Source: CAMQVM01 sp044433405 (GTDB lineage: Bacteria; Bacteroidota; Bacteroidia; Bacteroidales; Rikenellaceae). Taken from it: a stretch of DNA of 12,635 bases. A program made the position numbers and the translations under genes. Location of the stretch: assembly GCA_044433405.1 (NCBI GenBank), contig JAWXTQ010000054.1:1-12635 (forward strand), written 5' to 3'. How positions within the stretch are numbered: position 1 is the stretch's first letter; the number at the start of each line of letters is the position of its first letter. Positions 1 to 7,178 of the stretch are shown here, one piece after another. Below the pieces are notes generated by a model. It saw only the letters and a list, made by a program, of their open reading frames with translations. It was not told the DNA's origin and ran no database searches.

Positions 1-1106
1 CTAATGTTGCCTCAATATATCCACAGCCAGCAGGGATTCCTGAGTTGCGAAATGCAGCTTCGAAATTTATAAAGGCATTTATGGATATTGATGTGAGTGC
101 GGATAGTTGTGTGGGTGTTACTGGTTCGGTGACTGGCTCGTTTGGGGCGTTTATAGCTTGTAATCAGGCTAAAGAGGGGCAGGATACTGTTTTGTTTATA
201 GATCCTGGATTTCCAATTCAAAAGTCTCAGTTGAGAGTGTTGGGCGGCAAGTTTGAATCGTTCGATATTTATAATTTCCGTGGTGAGGCACTCAGAGCTA
301 AGTTAGAATCGTTTTTGGAGAAGGGTAATATCTCTTCTATAATTTATTCAAACCCTAATAATCCTGCGTGGATTTGCTTAACTGAGCTAGAGTTGCAGAT
401 TATTGGTGAGTTAGCAACAAAATATGATATTATCATACTTGAAGATTTAGCATATTTTGATATGGACTCGCGAAAAGAGCTTGGAAAACCTTATAAAGCT
501 CCATTTCAGGCAACTGTTGCACGCTATACCGACAACTATATCTTGATGTTGTCATCGTCTAAGATTTTTAGCTATGCTGGTCAGCGTTCGGCTCTTATGG
601 CGATTTCGGACAAGCTATTTAAGCGCAATTTTGAGGCTTTGGCTGCGCGTTATGGTGGTGTTGGTCAGTTTGGTAGCACGCTGGTTAATGCAATACTATA
701 TATGATTACCTCTGGTACAACCCATACAACTCAATATGGCTATGCTGCTATGTTGGAGGCATCGGTTAGTGGGGAGATTGATTTTGTGAAGGAGACTTCA
801 GAGTATGCGCGTAGAGCTAGGAAAATGAAAGAGGTGTTTGAAGCTAATGGTTTTCATATAGTTTATGATTATGACCTTGATCAAAAAATTGGTGATGGAT
901 TTTTCTTTTCGATTGGTTACAAAGAGTTTACTAGTGGGCAGTTGATGAGAGAATTGGTGCATTTTGGGGTTAGTTCAATTTCGTTGGCAACTACTGGAAG
1001 CCTCCAAAATGGAATACGTGCATGTGCATCGAGAATGACTGATGATGCAATCGAATTACTATCAGAAAGATTAATACAGTTTAATAATTATCATACTAAT
1101 AAATAG
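1..1106 (+). CDS. PLP-dependent class I/II aminotransferase, 5' end outside the window
   Basis: The reading frame is open from base 3 and reads NVASIYPQPAGIPELRNAAS, the usual region before the cofactor domain of fold-type I aminotransferases, so the gene starts upstream of the window; the TTG at 45 is not its start. Visible family marks are the NPNNP turn (about 350-366), the EDLAYF segment holding the PLP-ring aspartate (about 440-457), SSSKIFSYAGQR with the probable Schiff-base lysine at 561-563, and NGIRACASR near the C-terminus, which probably supplies the carboxylate-binding arginine. The family moves an amino group between an amino acid and a 2-oxoacid in the cytoplasm. The stop at 1104-1106 lies 5 nt before a PaaK-type ligase and an ACT protein, which points to an aromatic amino acid or aryl-pyruvate substrate. 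That specificity is inferred from context only. Confidence 0.9.
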   Translation, partial: NVASIYPQPAGIPELRNAASKFIKAFMDIDVSADSCVGVTGSVTGSFGAFIACNQAKEGQDTVLFIDPGFPIQKSQLRVLGGKFESFDIYNFRGEALRAKLESFLEKGNISSIIYSNPNNPAWICLTELELQIIGELATKYDIIILEDLAYFDMDSRKELGKPYKAPFQATVARYTDNYILMLSSSKIFSYAGQRSALMAISDKLFKRNFEALAARYGGVGQFGSTLVNAILYMITSGTTHTTQYGYAAMLEASVSGEIDFVKETSEYARRARKMKEVFEANGFHIVYDYDLDQKIGDGFFFSIGYKEFTSGQLMRELVHFGVSSISLATTGSLQNGIRACASRMTDDAIELLSERLIQFNNYHTNK

Positions 1107-1111
1107 AAAAG

Positions 1112-2410
1112 ATGATTTGGAATAGAGCAAAAGAGTGTATGCCTAGAGAAGAGTTACGTGAGCTTCAAGGCAAACGACTTAGAAAAGTAGTAGAACACGT
1201 ATATCATAACACTCCATTTTATCGTACAAAGATGCAAGAGATGGATGTTACGCCTGACGATATTCGCACCGTTGAGGATATTGTAAAATTGCCATTCACA
1301 ACTAAAGACGATTTGCGCGACAACTATCCTTATGGATTGTTTGCTGTTCCAATGTCTGAGATTGTGAGGTTGCACGCCTCTTCGGGAACAACTGGAAAAC
1401 CTACTGTTGTTGGTTATACGCGTAAAGATTTATCAATATGGTCTGAGATGATTGCTAGATGTCTTACTGCTTATGGCGCAACAAGAGAGGATATATTTCA
1501 TGTGGCTTATGGTTATGGCCTCTTTACTGGTGGTTTGGGCTTGCATTATGGTGTTGAGAATCTTGGAGGTACAGTGATTCCAATGTCTAGCGGAAATACT
1601 GCTAAGCAAATTCAACTTCTTCATGACTTTGGTCCAACTGCAATTGCATGTACTCCTTCTTACGCTCTATTTCTTGCTGATGCAATCGAAAAAAGCGGAA
1701 TACCACGCGAAGAGTTTAAACTTAAAATTGGTGCTTTCGGTGCTGAACCTTGGAGTGCTGAGATGCGTAAAGAGATCGAAAAACGCCTGTCAATTAAAGC
1801 GTACGATATTTATGGATTAAGCGAAATTATGGGACCTGGAGTGTCGCATGAGTGTAGTGAGCAGAATGGTTCACATGTGATTGAGGATCACTTTATTCCT
1901 GAAATTATCGACCCATCAACTTTTGAGCAACTTCCTTACGGAGAGCAAGGTGAGCTAGTATTTACAACTATAACTAAAGAGGGGCTTCCTTTACTTCGCT
2001 ATCGCACAAAAGATTTATGTACATTGACTGATGCTCCATGTCCTTGTGGGCGTACGCATGTTAGAATGGGACGTATAACAGGTCGTAGCGACGATATGTT
2101 GATTATCAGAGGTGTGAACGTGTTCCCATCGCAAATAGAGAGCGTAATCTTGGAGATGGAAGAGGTTACTCCTCACTATATGTTGACAGTAGATAGAGCT
2201 AATAATCTTGATATATTGACTGTTCAGGTTGAGGTTAGCGAGGCGTTCTTTAATGATGATATTAATAAATTAATTGAGCTCAAAAAGAGAATTGCACATA
2301 GATTGCAGAGTGTACTCGGTATTTCGGCTGTTATTATGCTTGCTGAACCTAGCACACTTCAACGTTTTGAGGGTAAGGCAAAACGTGTGATTGATAATAG
2401 AAAAATTTAA
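1112..2410 (+). CDS. paaK: Phenylacetate-CoA ligase family enzyme (aryl-acetate:CoA ligase, AMP-forming)
   Basis: The 432-residue product has the normal PaaK length and belongs to the adenylate-forming (ANL) superfamily. Visible motifs: the phosphate-binding loop SSGTTGKP at 90-97, AEPWS at 211-215, YGLSE at 234-238, YRTKD at 297-301, a CPCGR motif at 310-314, the hinge GRSDDM at 324-329, RGVNVFPSQIE at 333-343, and the C-terminal GKAKR with the probable catalytic Lys422. The family activates phenylacetate or related arylacetates with ATP and CoA. In Bacteroidota and other anaerobes it usually sits with indolepyruvate ferredoxin oxidoreductase, where it can link arylacetates to aryl-pyruvates in either direction. 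Here it starts 5 nt after the aminotransferase and is followed by an ACT protein, so the three are probably co-transcribed. The exact aryl group (phenyl, hydroxyphenyl or indolyl) cannot be read from the sequence. Confidence 0.93.
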   Translation: MIWNRAKECMPREELRELQGKRLRKVVEHVYHNTPFYRTKMQEMDVTPDDIRTVEDIVKLPFTTKDDLRDNYPYGLFAVPMSEIVRLHASSGTTGKPTVVGYTRKDLSIWSEMIARCLTAYGATREDIFHVAYGYGLFTGGLGLHYGVENLGGTVIPMSSGNTAKQIQLLHDFGPTAIACTPSYALFLADAIEKSGIPREEFKLKIGAFGAEPWSAEMRKEIEKRLSIKAYDIYGLSEIMGPGVSHECSEQNGSHVIEDHFIPEIIDPSTFEQLPYGEQGELVFTTITKEGLPLLRYRTKDLCTLTDAPCPCGRTHVRMGRITGRSDDMLIIRGVNVFPSQIESVILEMEEVTPHYMLTVDRANNLDILTVQVEVSEAFFNDDINKLIELKKRIAHRLQSVLGISAVIMLAEPSTLQRFEGKAKRVIDNRKI

Positions 2411-2428
2411 TCTCTAAATATTTGACTT

Positions 2429-2854
2429 ATGAAAATAGAACAATTATTAGTTTTCTTAGAGAACAAAACTGGCCGTATAAATGAGCTAGTGCAGGTATTA
2501 AGTGGTGCAGAGATAAATATGAGATCATTCTCTCTTGCTGAGAGCAATGAATTTGGTATTATGAGAATAATCGTGTCTGACTTGCAAAAGGCAATAGAGG
2601 TGCTCCGTAATAACAAGTTTATGGTGAGCGTAACTGAAGTGTTGTGTGTATGTATCGACGATGCCCCTGGTTCAATGGCAAAGGTGCTTGAGGTATTGAC
2701 ATCACAGCAGATATTTATTGAGTATATGTATGCTTTCTCTCAAGGAAATTCAGCGTATGTAGTTATCCGCCCAACAAACCTTGAAAAAGCTTTAGAAATA
2801 CTAGAAACTAGTAGTTGTAAGTTAATTACAACTGATGAGTTGGCTGCTTTGTAG
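2429..2854 (+). CDS. Tandem ACT-domain protein, probable amino acid sensor
   Basis: The 141-residue protein consists of two ACT modules, about residues 2-66 and 72-138, with no catalytic domain. Each has the ACT start followed by a small-residue turn (ENKTGRINEL at 11-20, DDAPGSMAKV at 77-86), where ACT domains commonly bind amino acids at dimer interfaces. It begins 18 nt after paaK. Free-standing two-ACT proteins commonly accompany paaK and indolepyruvate oxidoreductase genes in Bacteroidota. The likely role is binding an aromatic amino acid and modulating a partner enzyme of this operon, but the ligand and partner are inferred. It is the last gene before a hairpin-rich convergent gap. Confidence 0.88.
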   Translation: MKIEQLLVFLENKTGRINELVQVLSGAEINMRSFSLAESNEFGIMRIIVSDLQKAIEVLRNNKFMVSVTEVLCVCIDDAPGSMAKVLEVLTSQQIFIEYMYAFSQGNSAYVVIRPTNLEKALEILETSSCKLITTDELAAL

Positions 2855-2891
2855 TGGTTTGTTTTGTTAGGCTTGGCTTAGTTTAACCTAA

Positions 2892-2936
2892 CGGCTTTCA
2901 CTTACATGAGCTTTAAGCTCATGCTTGTAGTGATAG
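2892..2936. repeat. Dispersed intergenic repeat, copy 1 (left part)
   Basis: Bases 2892-2902 (CGGCTTTCACT) match 12373-12383 exactly. Both copies continue with a CATGAG-type hairpin and then TTGTAG-N-GATAG, which differs by a single base. The hairpin here is a near-perfect palindrome at 2905-2923 (arms CATGAGCT / AGCTCATG, loop TTA). The other copy has a different stem and loop at the same place. Similarity is not evident beyond 2936, although the following bases again form two hairpins (2945-2985 and 2991-3007), and GTGAAA at 3021-3026 could pair with TTTCAC at 2896-2901. A shorter stem precedes it (GTTAGG 2866-2871 with CCTAAC 2887-2892). Confidence 0.75.
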
Positions 2937-2944
2937 TTATATTA

Positions 2945-2985
2945 GAGGCTGTCTAAAATAACATTATGCTATTATAGACAGCCTC
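2945..2985. repeat. Hairpin between convergent genes, 11-bp perfect stem
   Basis: Bases 2945-2955 (GAGGCTGTCTA) are the exact reverse complement of 2975-2985, with a 19-nt loop whose AT-rich edges pair further with one mismatch. It stands between the ends of the ACT gene (plus) and the methyltransferase gene (minus). No long T-run follows on either strand, so it is not a classic terminator by itself, though it could stabilise or end transcripts. The GAGGCTGTC string resembles the ends of some Bacteroidota insertion sequences, but no transposase is present. Confidence 0.7.
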
Positions 2986-2990
2986 CTTTG

Positions 2991-3011
2991 GAGAAACTGC
3001 GTTTCTCTTTT
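2991..3011 (+). terminator. Probable Rho-independent terminator of the aminotransferase-paaK-ACT operon
   Basis: GAGAAAC (2991-2997) pairs with GTTTCTC (3001-3007) around a TGC loop, and four T follow at 3008-3011. The stem is only 7 bp with modest GC and the T-run is short, so strength is uncertain. The preceding 11-bp hairpin may help. It lies 137 bp after the ACT stop codon. Confidence 0.5.
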
Positions 3012-3045
3012 GCTCATGTGGTGAAAAACAGCTAAAGTTTAGACT

Positions 3046-3822
3046 TTATTTTGTGATATAGTAGCACGAGGTTGCGAAGAAATTCCTTATATATGCAATT
3101 TTTGATATGACAGGGGATAGCTTGCGTGGCGTTAAGTTGAACTTTTGTTTGTAATGTGGGTTGATAAACCATAGCATTCTATCTAGTTTAGTGTAGCCAT
3201 TTTCTGCTATTAATTTCTCGAATAGTTCGATTGATGTTGCGCAGTTTTTGATGTCTAAAAGTTCGTCGATGCAGTTTTGCTTCTCTCCTTGTGATTTTAG
3301 GAGTGCTTTATAGAGCGATTTTGGGAGAAGATGAATAAACGGCATGTGTGAGCATAGCTTGCTTTTGCAGATTTGTTGGTGGCCACCAAAAGGCATTTGC
3401 CATGCAGGAAAACGCCAAAATACTATGCCGTCTTTAGCTAAAAGGCGTCGTATTTTTGAGATGAATTCACTCTTGTCGGTGATGTGTTCGATGATGTCGT
3501 GTACCAATATTAAATCAAATTTTTCGAATTCTGATATCTCCAAATCGAAGAAACTAGAACCAATAAATGTTGATTCTATATTTTTGCTATCGAAGATCTC
3601 TTTGGCCTTGATTACGCGAGCCTCGCAAATGTCAACACCTGTGACTTTGCATCCTAATTCTGCAAATGGGAGAAGATTACCCCCATGTCCGCAACCAATT
3701 TCTGCGATTTTTATGTCGCTTTTAATCTCCATAAACTGCTTTACGTAGTCGATGTAATATTCGCGTGAGGTGGTTGCTAGTTCATTAAAATATCTCTCTT
3801 CGTTTGTGTGCCTTTCTTGCAT
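3046..3822 (-). CDS. Class I SAM-dependent methyltransferase
   Basis: The 258-residue protein has a Rossmann methyltransferase fold: motif I EIGCGHGGN at 41-49, the acidic ribose-binding residue of VTGVDI at 60-65 (Asp64), and the post-motif FDLILVHDIIEH at 102-113. It is of the Methyltransf_11/23 or UbiG-like type. The target is not evident: such proteins methylate quinones, lipids, sugars or small metabolites. The C-terminal third (about 150-258) is rich in Lys, aromatic and Leu residues and shows no recognised domain. It is the last gene of a minus-strand run, 22 nt after the SDR stop, so probably co-transcribed with it. Confidence 0.85.
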   Translation of the reverse strand: MQERHTNEERYFNELATTSREYYIDYVKQFMEIKSDIKIAEIGCGHGGNLLPFAELGCKVTGVDICEARVIKAKEIFDSKNIESTFIGSSFFDLEISEFEKFDLILVHDIIEHITDKSEFISKIRRLLAKDGIVFWRFPAWQMPFGGHQQICKSKLCSHMPFIHLLPKSLYKALLKSQGEKQNCIDELLDIKNCATSIELFEKLIAENGYTKLDRMLWFINPHYKQKFNLTPRKLSPVISKIAYIRNFFATSCYYITK

Positions 3823-3844
3823 AGTAGTGAGTCGTAGGTTATTG

Positions 3845-4651
3845 TTATTTTATTGGGCTGTTCTCCTCTTTAGCCATGTGTGAGTAGAATAATTTGTCAA
3901 CTAGTGATGGCAAAAATTTCTTTAAAATCCAGGTTGCGCGACCATTAAATTCCATTAGTAGATGGCGTTTGCGTTTTGAGATTCCGTGTGCAATGATTTC
4001 GGCTACTCTCTCAGAGCTCATCATCTTGCCCTCCTCACGAGGAGATTCGCCTTGCTGTGAACCGCTAGCTGTAAGTGCTGAGAATCTTACGTTTGAAGCG
4101 GTAAAACCAGGCATAGCAATCATAACGTGAACACCTTTCTTGAGGTTCTCTACTCTTAGTGTCTCTAAGAAACCAGTCATAGCGTATTTTGAGGCACTAT
4201 AGCCTGTGCGTGCTGGTAGACCATGGATGCCAGCTACTGATGATACTCCGACTATTGAACCTTTGGTTTGTTGAATGTAGCTTAACGCGTATTTGCAGCA
4301 ATATACTGTACCCCAGAAATTTACGTCCATAAGTTGGTGAAGGACTGATAAATCAACATCGTCAAAAAGAGCTCTCATTGAGATTCCTGCGTTGCATATT
4401 AAAATATCTATTTTCGAAAATTTCTTAACTCCTTGCTCTATTAGCTCTTTGCAATCCATCTCTTTTGTGACATCGCAAGCTATTGCTATTGCTTTGTCGC
4501 TACCGATTAGTGTCTCTACCTCTTTGAGTTGATTGATATTTCGTGCTCCTAAAACTACATTTGCCCCTTGTTTGGCAAACTCTAACGCTAGGGAGCGTCC
4601 TATGCCTGAAGATGCTCCAGTGATTACCACTGTTTTTCCTTTATAATTCAT
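3845..4651 (-). CDS. Short-chain dehydrogenase/reductase (SDR), classical type
   Basis: The 268-residue product carries the complete classical SDR set: cofactor loop TGASSGIG at 11-18, ARN at 36-38 after the second strand (a basic residue here often favours NADPH), NAGIS at 87-91, structural Asn111, catalytic serine in GVSSVAG (137/138), and YSASK with Tyr151 and Lys155. The extended C-terminus (about 205-268, with KRKRH and FLPSLVDKLF) is basic then hydrophobic, as in SDRs near membranes acting on lipid or long-chain substrates. That reading is only an inference. It starts 26 nt after the stop of the metallo-hydrolase gene. Substrate unknown. Confidence 0.9.
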   Translation of the reverse strand: MNYKGKTVVITGASSGIGRSLALEFAKQGANVVLGARNINQLKEVETLIGSDKAIAIACDVTKEMDCKELIEQGVKKFSKIDILICNAGISMRALFDDVDLSVLHQLMDVNFWGTVYCCKYALSYIQQTKGSIVGVSSVAGIHGLPARTGYSASKYAMTGFLETLRVENLKKGVHVMIAMPGFTASNVRFSALTASGSQQGESPREEGKMMSSERVAEIIAHGISKRKRHLLMEFNGRATWILKKFLPSLVDKLFYSHMAKEENSPIK

Positions 4652-4677
4652 TATGCTATTGTTAAATTTATTTATTA

Positions 4678-5445
4678 TTAAAACTGTAAGCTCAAACCGT
4701 CGTGTGCTAAATAGACATTGCTTGGTAGCTCTTTGCTCTGCACGGCGTGTAAGCCCATTTGGTGCGAAACGTGTGTGAGGTAGGCTCTTCGGGGTTTGAT
4801 TGTGTTAATCACCTCTAGTGCTTGTGCGAGAGTAAAATGTGATATGTGGCTCTCTCGTCTTAGGGCGTTAATAACCAGAAGCTCTACGCCTTTGATTTTG
4901 TCTATCTCACTTTGTTCTATGTGATTAACATCGGTTATATAACACATGCTTCCTATTCTAAAACCCAAGACAGGGAGTTTGTGGTGATAACCTCTGATTG
5001 GTTGAATTGCAATGTTGTTGATACTAAATGGTTGTAGATCGATATTGTGTATCTGTAGTTCGGGAACTCCTGGGTAAGGCATTGGGTCAAAAGCGTAATC
5101 AAAATCTTTTTTTAACACCTTAACAACTCTCTCCTCAGCATAAACGTCAATTCCTTTTTTTAGAAAATAGTTGAATGCTCTAACATCATCTAAACCACCA
5201 ATATGGTCTTTGTGTTCGTGAGTGAGCAAGATAGCATCTAGTTGTATAACGCTTTCTCGGAGCATCTGATATCTAAAATCCATGCCTGAGTCAATCACAA
5301 TTGTGGTTTGGTTGTCCATCTCAACTAAAACCGAACTACGAAGCCTCTTATCTCTGTAATCGTTTGACATACAAACCTCACAGCGACAACCAATCATTGG
5401 CACGCCTTGCGAAGTTCCAGTTCCTAAAAATGTTAACCTATTCAT
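4678..5445 (-). CDS. MBL-fold metallo-hydrolase, PhnP-like
   Basis: Starting at the ATG complementary to 5443-5445, the protein has 255 residues and opens MNRLTFLGTGTSQGVP, the standard beginning of this family. A longer version from 5505 adds 20 Lys/hydrophobic residues, would begin inside the terminator hairpin, and is less likely. The di-metal motif HEHKDH is at residues 76-81, with later histidines in GYHHKLP, THVSHQMG and AHDGL. The cysteine cluster GCRCEVC at 19-25 matches the structural zinc site known in E. coli PhnP. Relatives include phosphodiesterases acting on cyclic phosphates. No phn genes are nearby, so the substrate is open. It leads a minus-strand run with the SDR and methyltransferase genes. 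Confidence 0.87.
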   Translation of the reverse strand: MNRLTFLGTGTSQGVPMIGCRCEVCMSNDYRDKRLRSSVLVEMDNQTTIVIDSGMDFRYQMLRESVIQLDAILLTHEHKDHIGGLDDVRAFNYFLKKGIDVYAEERVVKVLKKDFDYAFDPMPYPGVPELQIHNIDLQPFSINNIAIQPIRGYHHKLPVLGFRIGSMCYITDVNHIEQSEIDKIKGVELLVINALRRESHISHFTLAQALEVINTIKPRRAYLTHVSHQMGLHAVQSKELPSNVYLAHDGLSLQF

Positions 5446-5464
5446 TAATACAAATATTAAAGCG

Positions 5465-5496
5465 TAAAGATACAATTTTTTTCTTTTTTCTACCAA
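5465..5496 (-). promoter_or_regulatory. Tentative promoter for the metallo-hydrolase operon
   Basis: On the minus strand TATCTTTA (complement of 5465-5472) matches the Bacteroidota -7 consensus TAnnTTTG at all but the last base. A TTG (complement of 5494-5496) lies about 21 bp upstream as a partial -33 element. The -33 part falls inside the stem of the upstream terminator. No other promoter is obvious in this short gap. Confidence 0.35.
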
Positions 5497-5546
5497 CATA
5501 TTCAAAAAAGGGGCAGAAAACTCTGCCCCTTTTTTGAATATGTTGG
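5493..5546 (-). terminator. Terminator of the methylmalonyl-CoA decarboxylase operon, 25-bp perfect stem
   Basis: Bases 5493-5517 are the exact reverse complement of 5522-5546, with a 4-nt loop. The core is GGGGCAGA/TCTGCCCC flanked by an A6/T6 pair, so on either strand the GC stem is followed by six T: a classic intrinsic, potentially bidirectional terminator. It begins 7 nt after the mmdB stop, so its natural job is ending that operon. The pairing continues 11 bp beyond the T-tract (CCAACATATTC/GAATATGTTGG), more than termination needs. Confidence 0.93.
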
Positions 5547-5553
5547 TGATTGA

Positions 5554-6711
5554 CTATGCTAGGAATCCAAGAAGGATACCTGCTGCCACTGCACTACCAA
5601 TTACACCTGCTACGTTTGGTCCCATAGCGTGCATTAGTAGGTAGTTTGTTTTGTCATAGTGTAGACCAACCTCTTGTGATACACGTGCAGAGTCTGGCAC
5701 TGCCGAAACTCCTGAGTTACCAATTAGTGGATTGATTTTATTACCATCTTTAAGGAATAAGTTGAACAGTTTTACAAATAAAACCCCTGTTGAAGTTGCA
5801 ATAGTAAATGAAATTGCACCTAGCACGAAAATCAATAGTGATTTAGGAGTAAGGAATGTAGTAGCTTGTGTTGAAGCACCTACTGTAAGTCCTAGTAAAA
5901 TTGTAACTATGTCAATAAGTGGACCGCTTGCAGTGTTTGCAAGGCGTTTAGTTACGCCGCTCTCTTTTAGAAGATTACCGAAGAATAACATTCCAAGTAG
6001 TGGAATACCAGAAGGTACAAGGAAACATGTCATTAAAACCCCAACAATTGGGAAGATAATTTTCTCTGTTTGTGATACCGCACGTGGTGGGCGCATTCTG
6101 ATAAGTCTCTCTTTAGGAGTAGTTAGAAGCTTCATGATTGGCGGTTGAATTACTGGCACAAGAGCCATGTAAGAGTATGCCGATATTGCAATAGCACCCA
6201 TCAAGTCTGGAGCAAGTTTACCAGATAAGAAGATTGCTGTTGGACCATCTGCGCCACCAATAATACCTATAGCACCTGCCTCAGCAGCAGTAAAGCCTAA
6301 AGCTAGAGAAAGCATGTATGCTCCAAAGATACCAAATTGAGCAGCTGCACCAATAAGCATTAACTTTGGATTAGAGATAAGAGCTGAAAAGTCGGTCATC
6401 GCACCAATACCTAGAAAGATAAGTGGAGGATATACACCCTTTAAAACTCCAAAATATAGATAGTTCAATACAGAACCATCCTCGTAGATGCCGATTTGTA
6501 GACCTGGGAAGAATGGGATATTACCTATGATAATACCAAATCCAATGGGTACAAGTAGCATCGGTTCAAACTTCTTGGCAATTCCAAGATAGAGAAATAT
6601 TAAAGCCACAACAATCATAGCCGCATGTCCTCCAGTTAGATTGGCAAAACCAGTATAACCTAAGAACTCGGAGATATTCTGACTTAAAAATTCAAAAAAT
6701 CCTATTTCCAT
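5554..6711 (-). CDS. mmdB: Na+-translocating decarboxylase beta subunit (methylmalonyl-CoA decarboxylase)
   Basis: This 385-residue polytopic membrane protein is the beta subunit of the biotin-dependent sodium-pump decarboxylases (OadB/MmdB/GcdB). It decarboxylates carboxybiotin and drives Na+ export. Family signatures: YPPLIFLGIGAMTDF at 94-108, GGADGPT at 152-158 with Asp155 matching the conserved aspartate implicated in Na+ and proton handling, SAYSYMALVP at 177-186, QPPIMK just after, and HAMGPNVAGVIGSAVAAG near the C-terminus. Hydrophobic segments cover most of the length, and the size is close to family norm. It starts 4 nt after the biotin carrier stop and ends the operon before the strong hairpin. 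Oxaloacetate versus methylmalonyl-CoA specificity rests with the alpha subunit. mmdA and mce in the operon favour methylmalonyl-CoA. Confidence 0.95.
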   Translation of the reverse strand: MEIGFFEFLSQNISEFLGYTGFANLTGGHAAMIVVALIFLYLGIAKKFEPMLLVPIGFGIIIGNIPFFPGLQIGIYEDGSVLNYLYFGVLKGVYPPLIFLGIGAMTDFSALISNPKLMLIGAAAQFGIFGAYMLSLALGFTAAEAGAIGIIGGADGPTAIFLSGKLAPDLMGAIAISAYSYMALVPVIQPPIMKLLTTPKERLIRMRPPRAVSQTEKIIFPIVGVLMTCFLVPSGIPLLGMLFFGNLLKESGVTKRLANTASGPLIDIVTILLGLTVGASTQATTFLTPKSLLIFVLGAISFTIATSTGVLFVKLFNLFLKDGNKINPLIGNSGVSAVPDSARVSQEVGLHYDKTNYLLMHAMGPNVAGVIGSAVAAGILLGFLA

Positions 6712-6715
6712 AGCT

Positions 6716-7156
6716 TTATCCTATTGTAATTAGTACATCACCTTCAAGCACGCTATCGCCTCTGTTTACTGCGATATCTTTAACTTCACCTGCTTTGTCG
6801 GCCTCTATAATATTCTCCATTTTCATAGCTTCTAGCACCATCAATTTTTGACCTTCAGCTACTGTGTCGCCAATTCTTACTGAAATCTCTAGAATTGTTC
6901 CTGGAAGTGGTGCTTGAATAGCAGAGCCTCCAGTGCTAGCCTTAGGAGACGAAACTTTAACAACCGTAGGTTGGGCAGTTTGTGCAGCAGGAATTGCTGG
7001 TTTAACGCGTTTAACTGCTTTTGGACGTTGATTAAGCCCCTCGACATTGGCTACGTATTCAACACCATTCACAGAGACTTTGGCTACGTTATCTTCTACA
7101 TCATTTATGGCAACCTTGTATTCGTTACCGTTGATAGATATTTTATATTCTTTCAT
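6716..7156 (-). CDS. mmdC: Biotin carrier subunit of the decarboxylase
   Basis: The 146-residue protein has an N-terminal beta-rich stretch (1-45), an Ala/Pro/Lys/Thr-rich flexible linker (about 46-80) and a C-terminal biotinyl domain (about 81-146). The biotinylation motif EAMKMEN is at 109-115, with Lys112 the expected biotin attachment site. APLPGTI (82-88) and the later AGEVKDI mark the two halves of the flattened barrel. In the complex biotin shuttles CO2 from the carboxyltransferase MmdA to the membrane subunit MmdB. It sits between the OadG-type gene (22 nt gap) and mmdB (4 nt gap), the expected order for this operon. Confidence 0.94.
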   Translation of the reverse strand: MKEYKISINGNEYKVAINDVEDNVAKVSVNGVEYVANVEGLNQRPKAVKRVKPAIPAAQTAQPTVVKVSSPKASTGGSAIQAPLPGTILEISVRIGDTVAEGQKLMVLEAMKMENIIEADKAGEVKDIAVNRGDSVLEGDVLITIG

Positions 7157-7178
7157 TTTAATTCTTTTTCGGGTATTA

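Noticed and set aside
45..47. TTG start of the aminotransferase
   Set aside because: The frame stays open to base 3 with typical aminotransferase residues, so the true start is upstream of the window.
2945..2985. Insertion sequence end or solo IS remnant
   Set aside because: The GAGGCTGTC string resembles some IS ends, but the palindrome is only 41 bp, with no transposase fragment and no target duplication that I can see.
3344..3748. 134-codon plus-strand ORF
   Set aside because: It lies entirely opposite the methyltransferase gene, whose motifs are intact; the product is rich in Cys/Ser/Met with no recognisable domain.
5446..5505. 20-residue N-terminal extension of the metallo-hydrolase
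   Set aside because: It would start inside the terminator hairpin, lacks a leader, and the family begins at the internal ATG (5445).
5732..6148. 138-codon plus-strand ORF
   Set aside because: It is the antisense of the well-conserved mmdB and shows no family features of its own.
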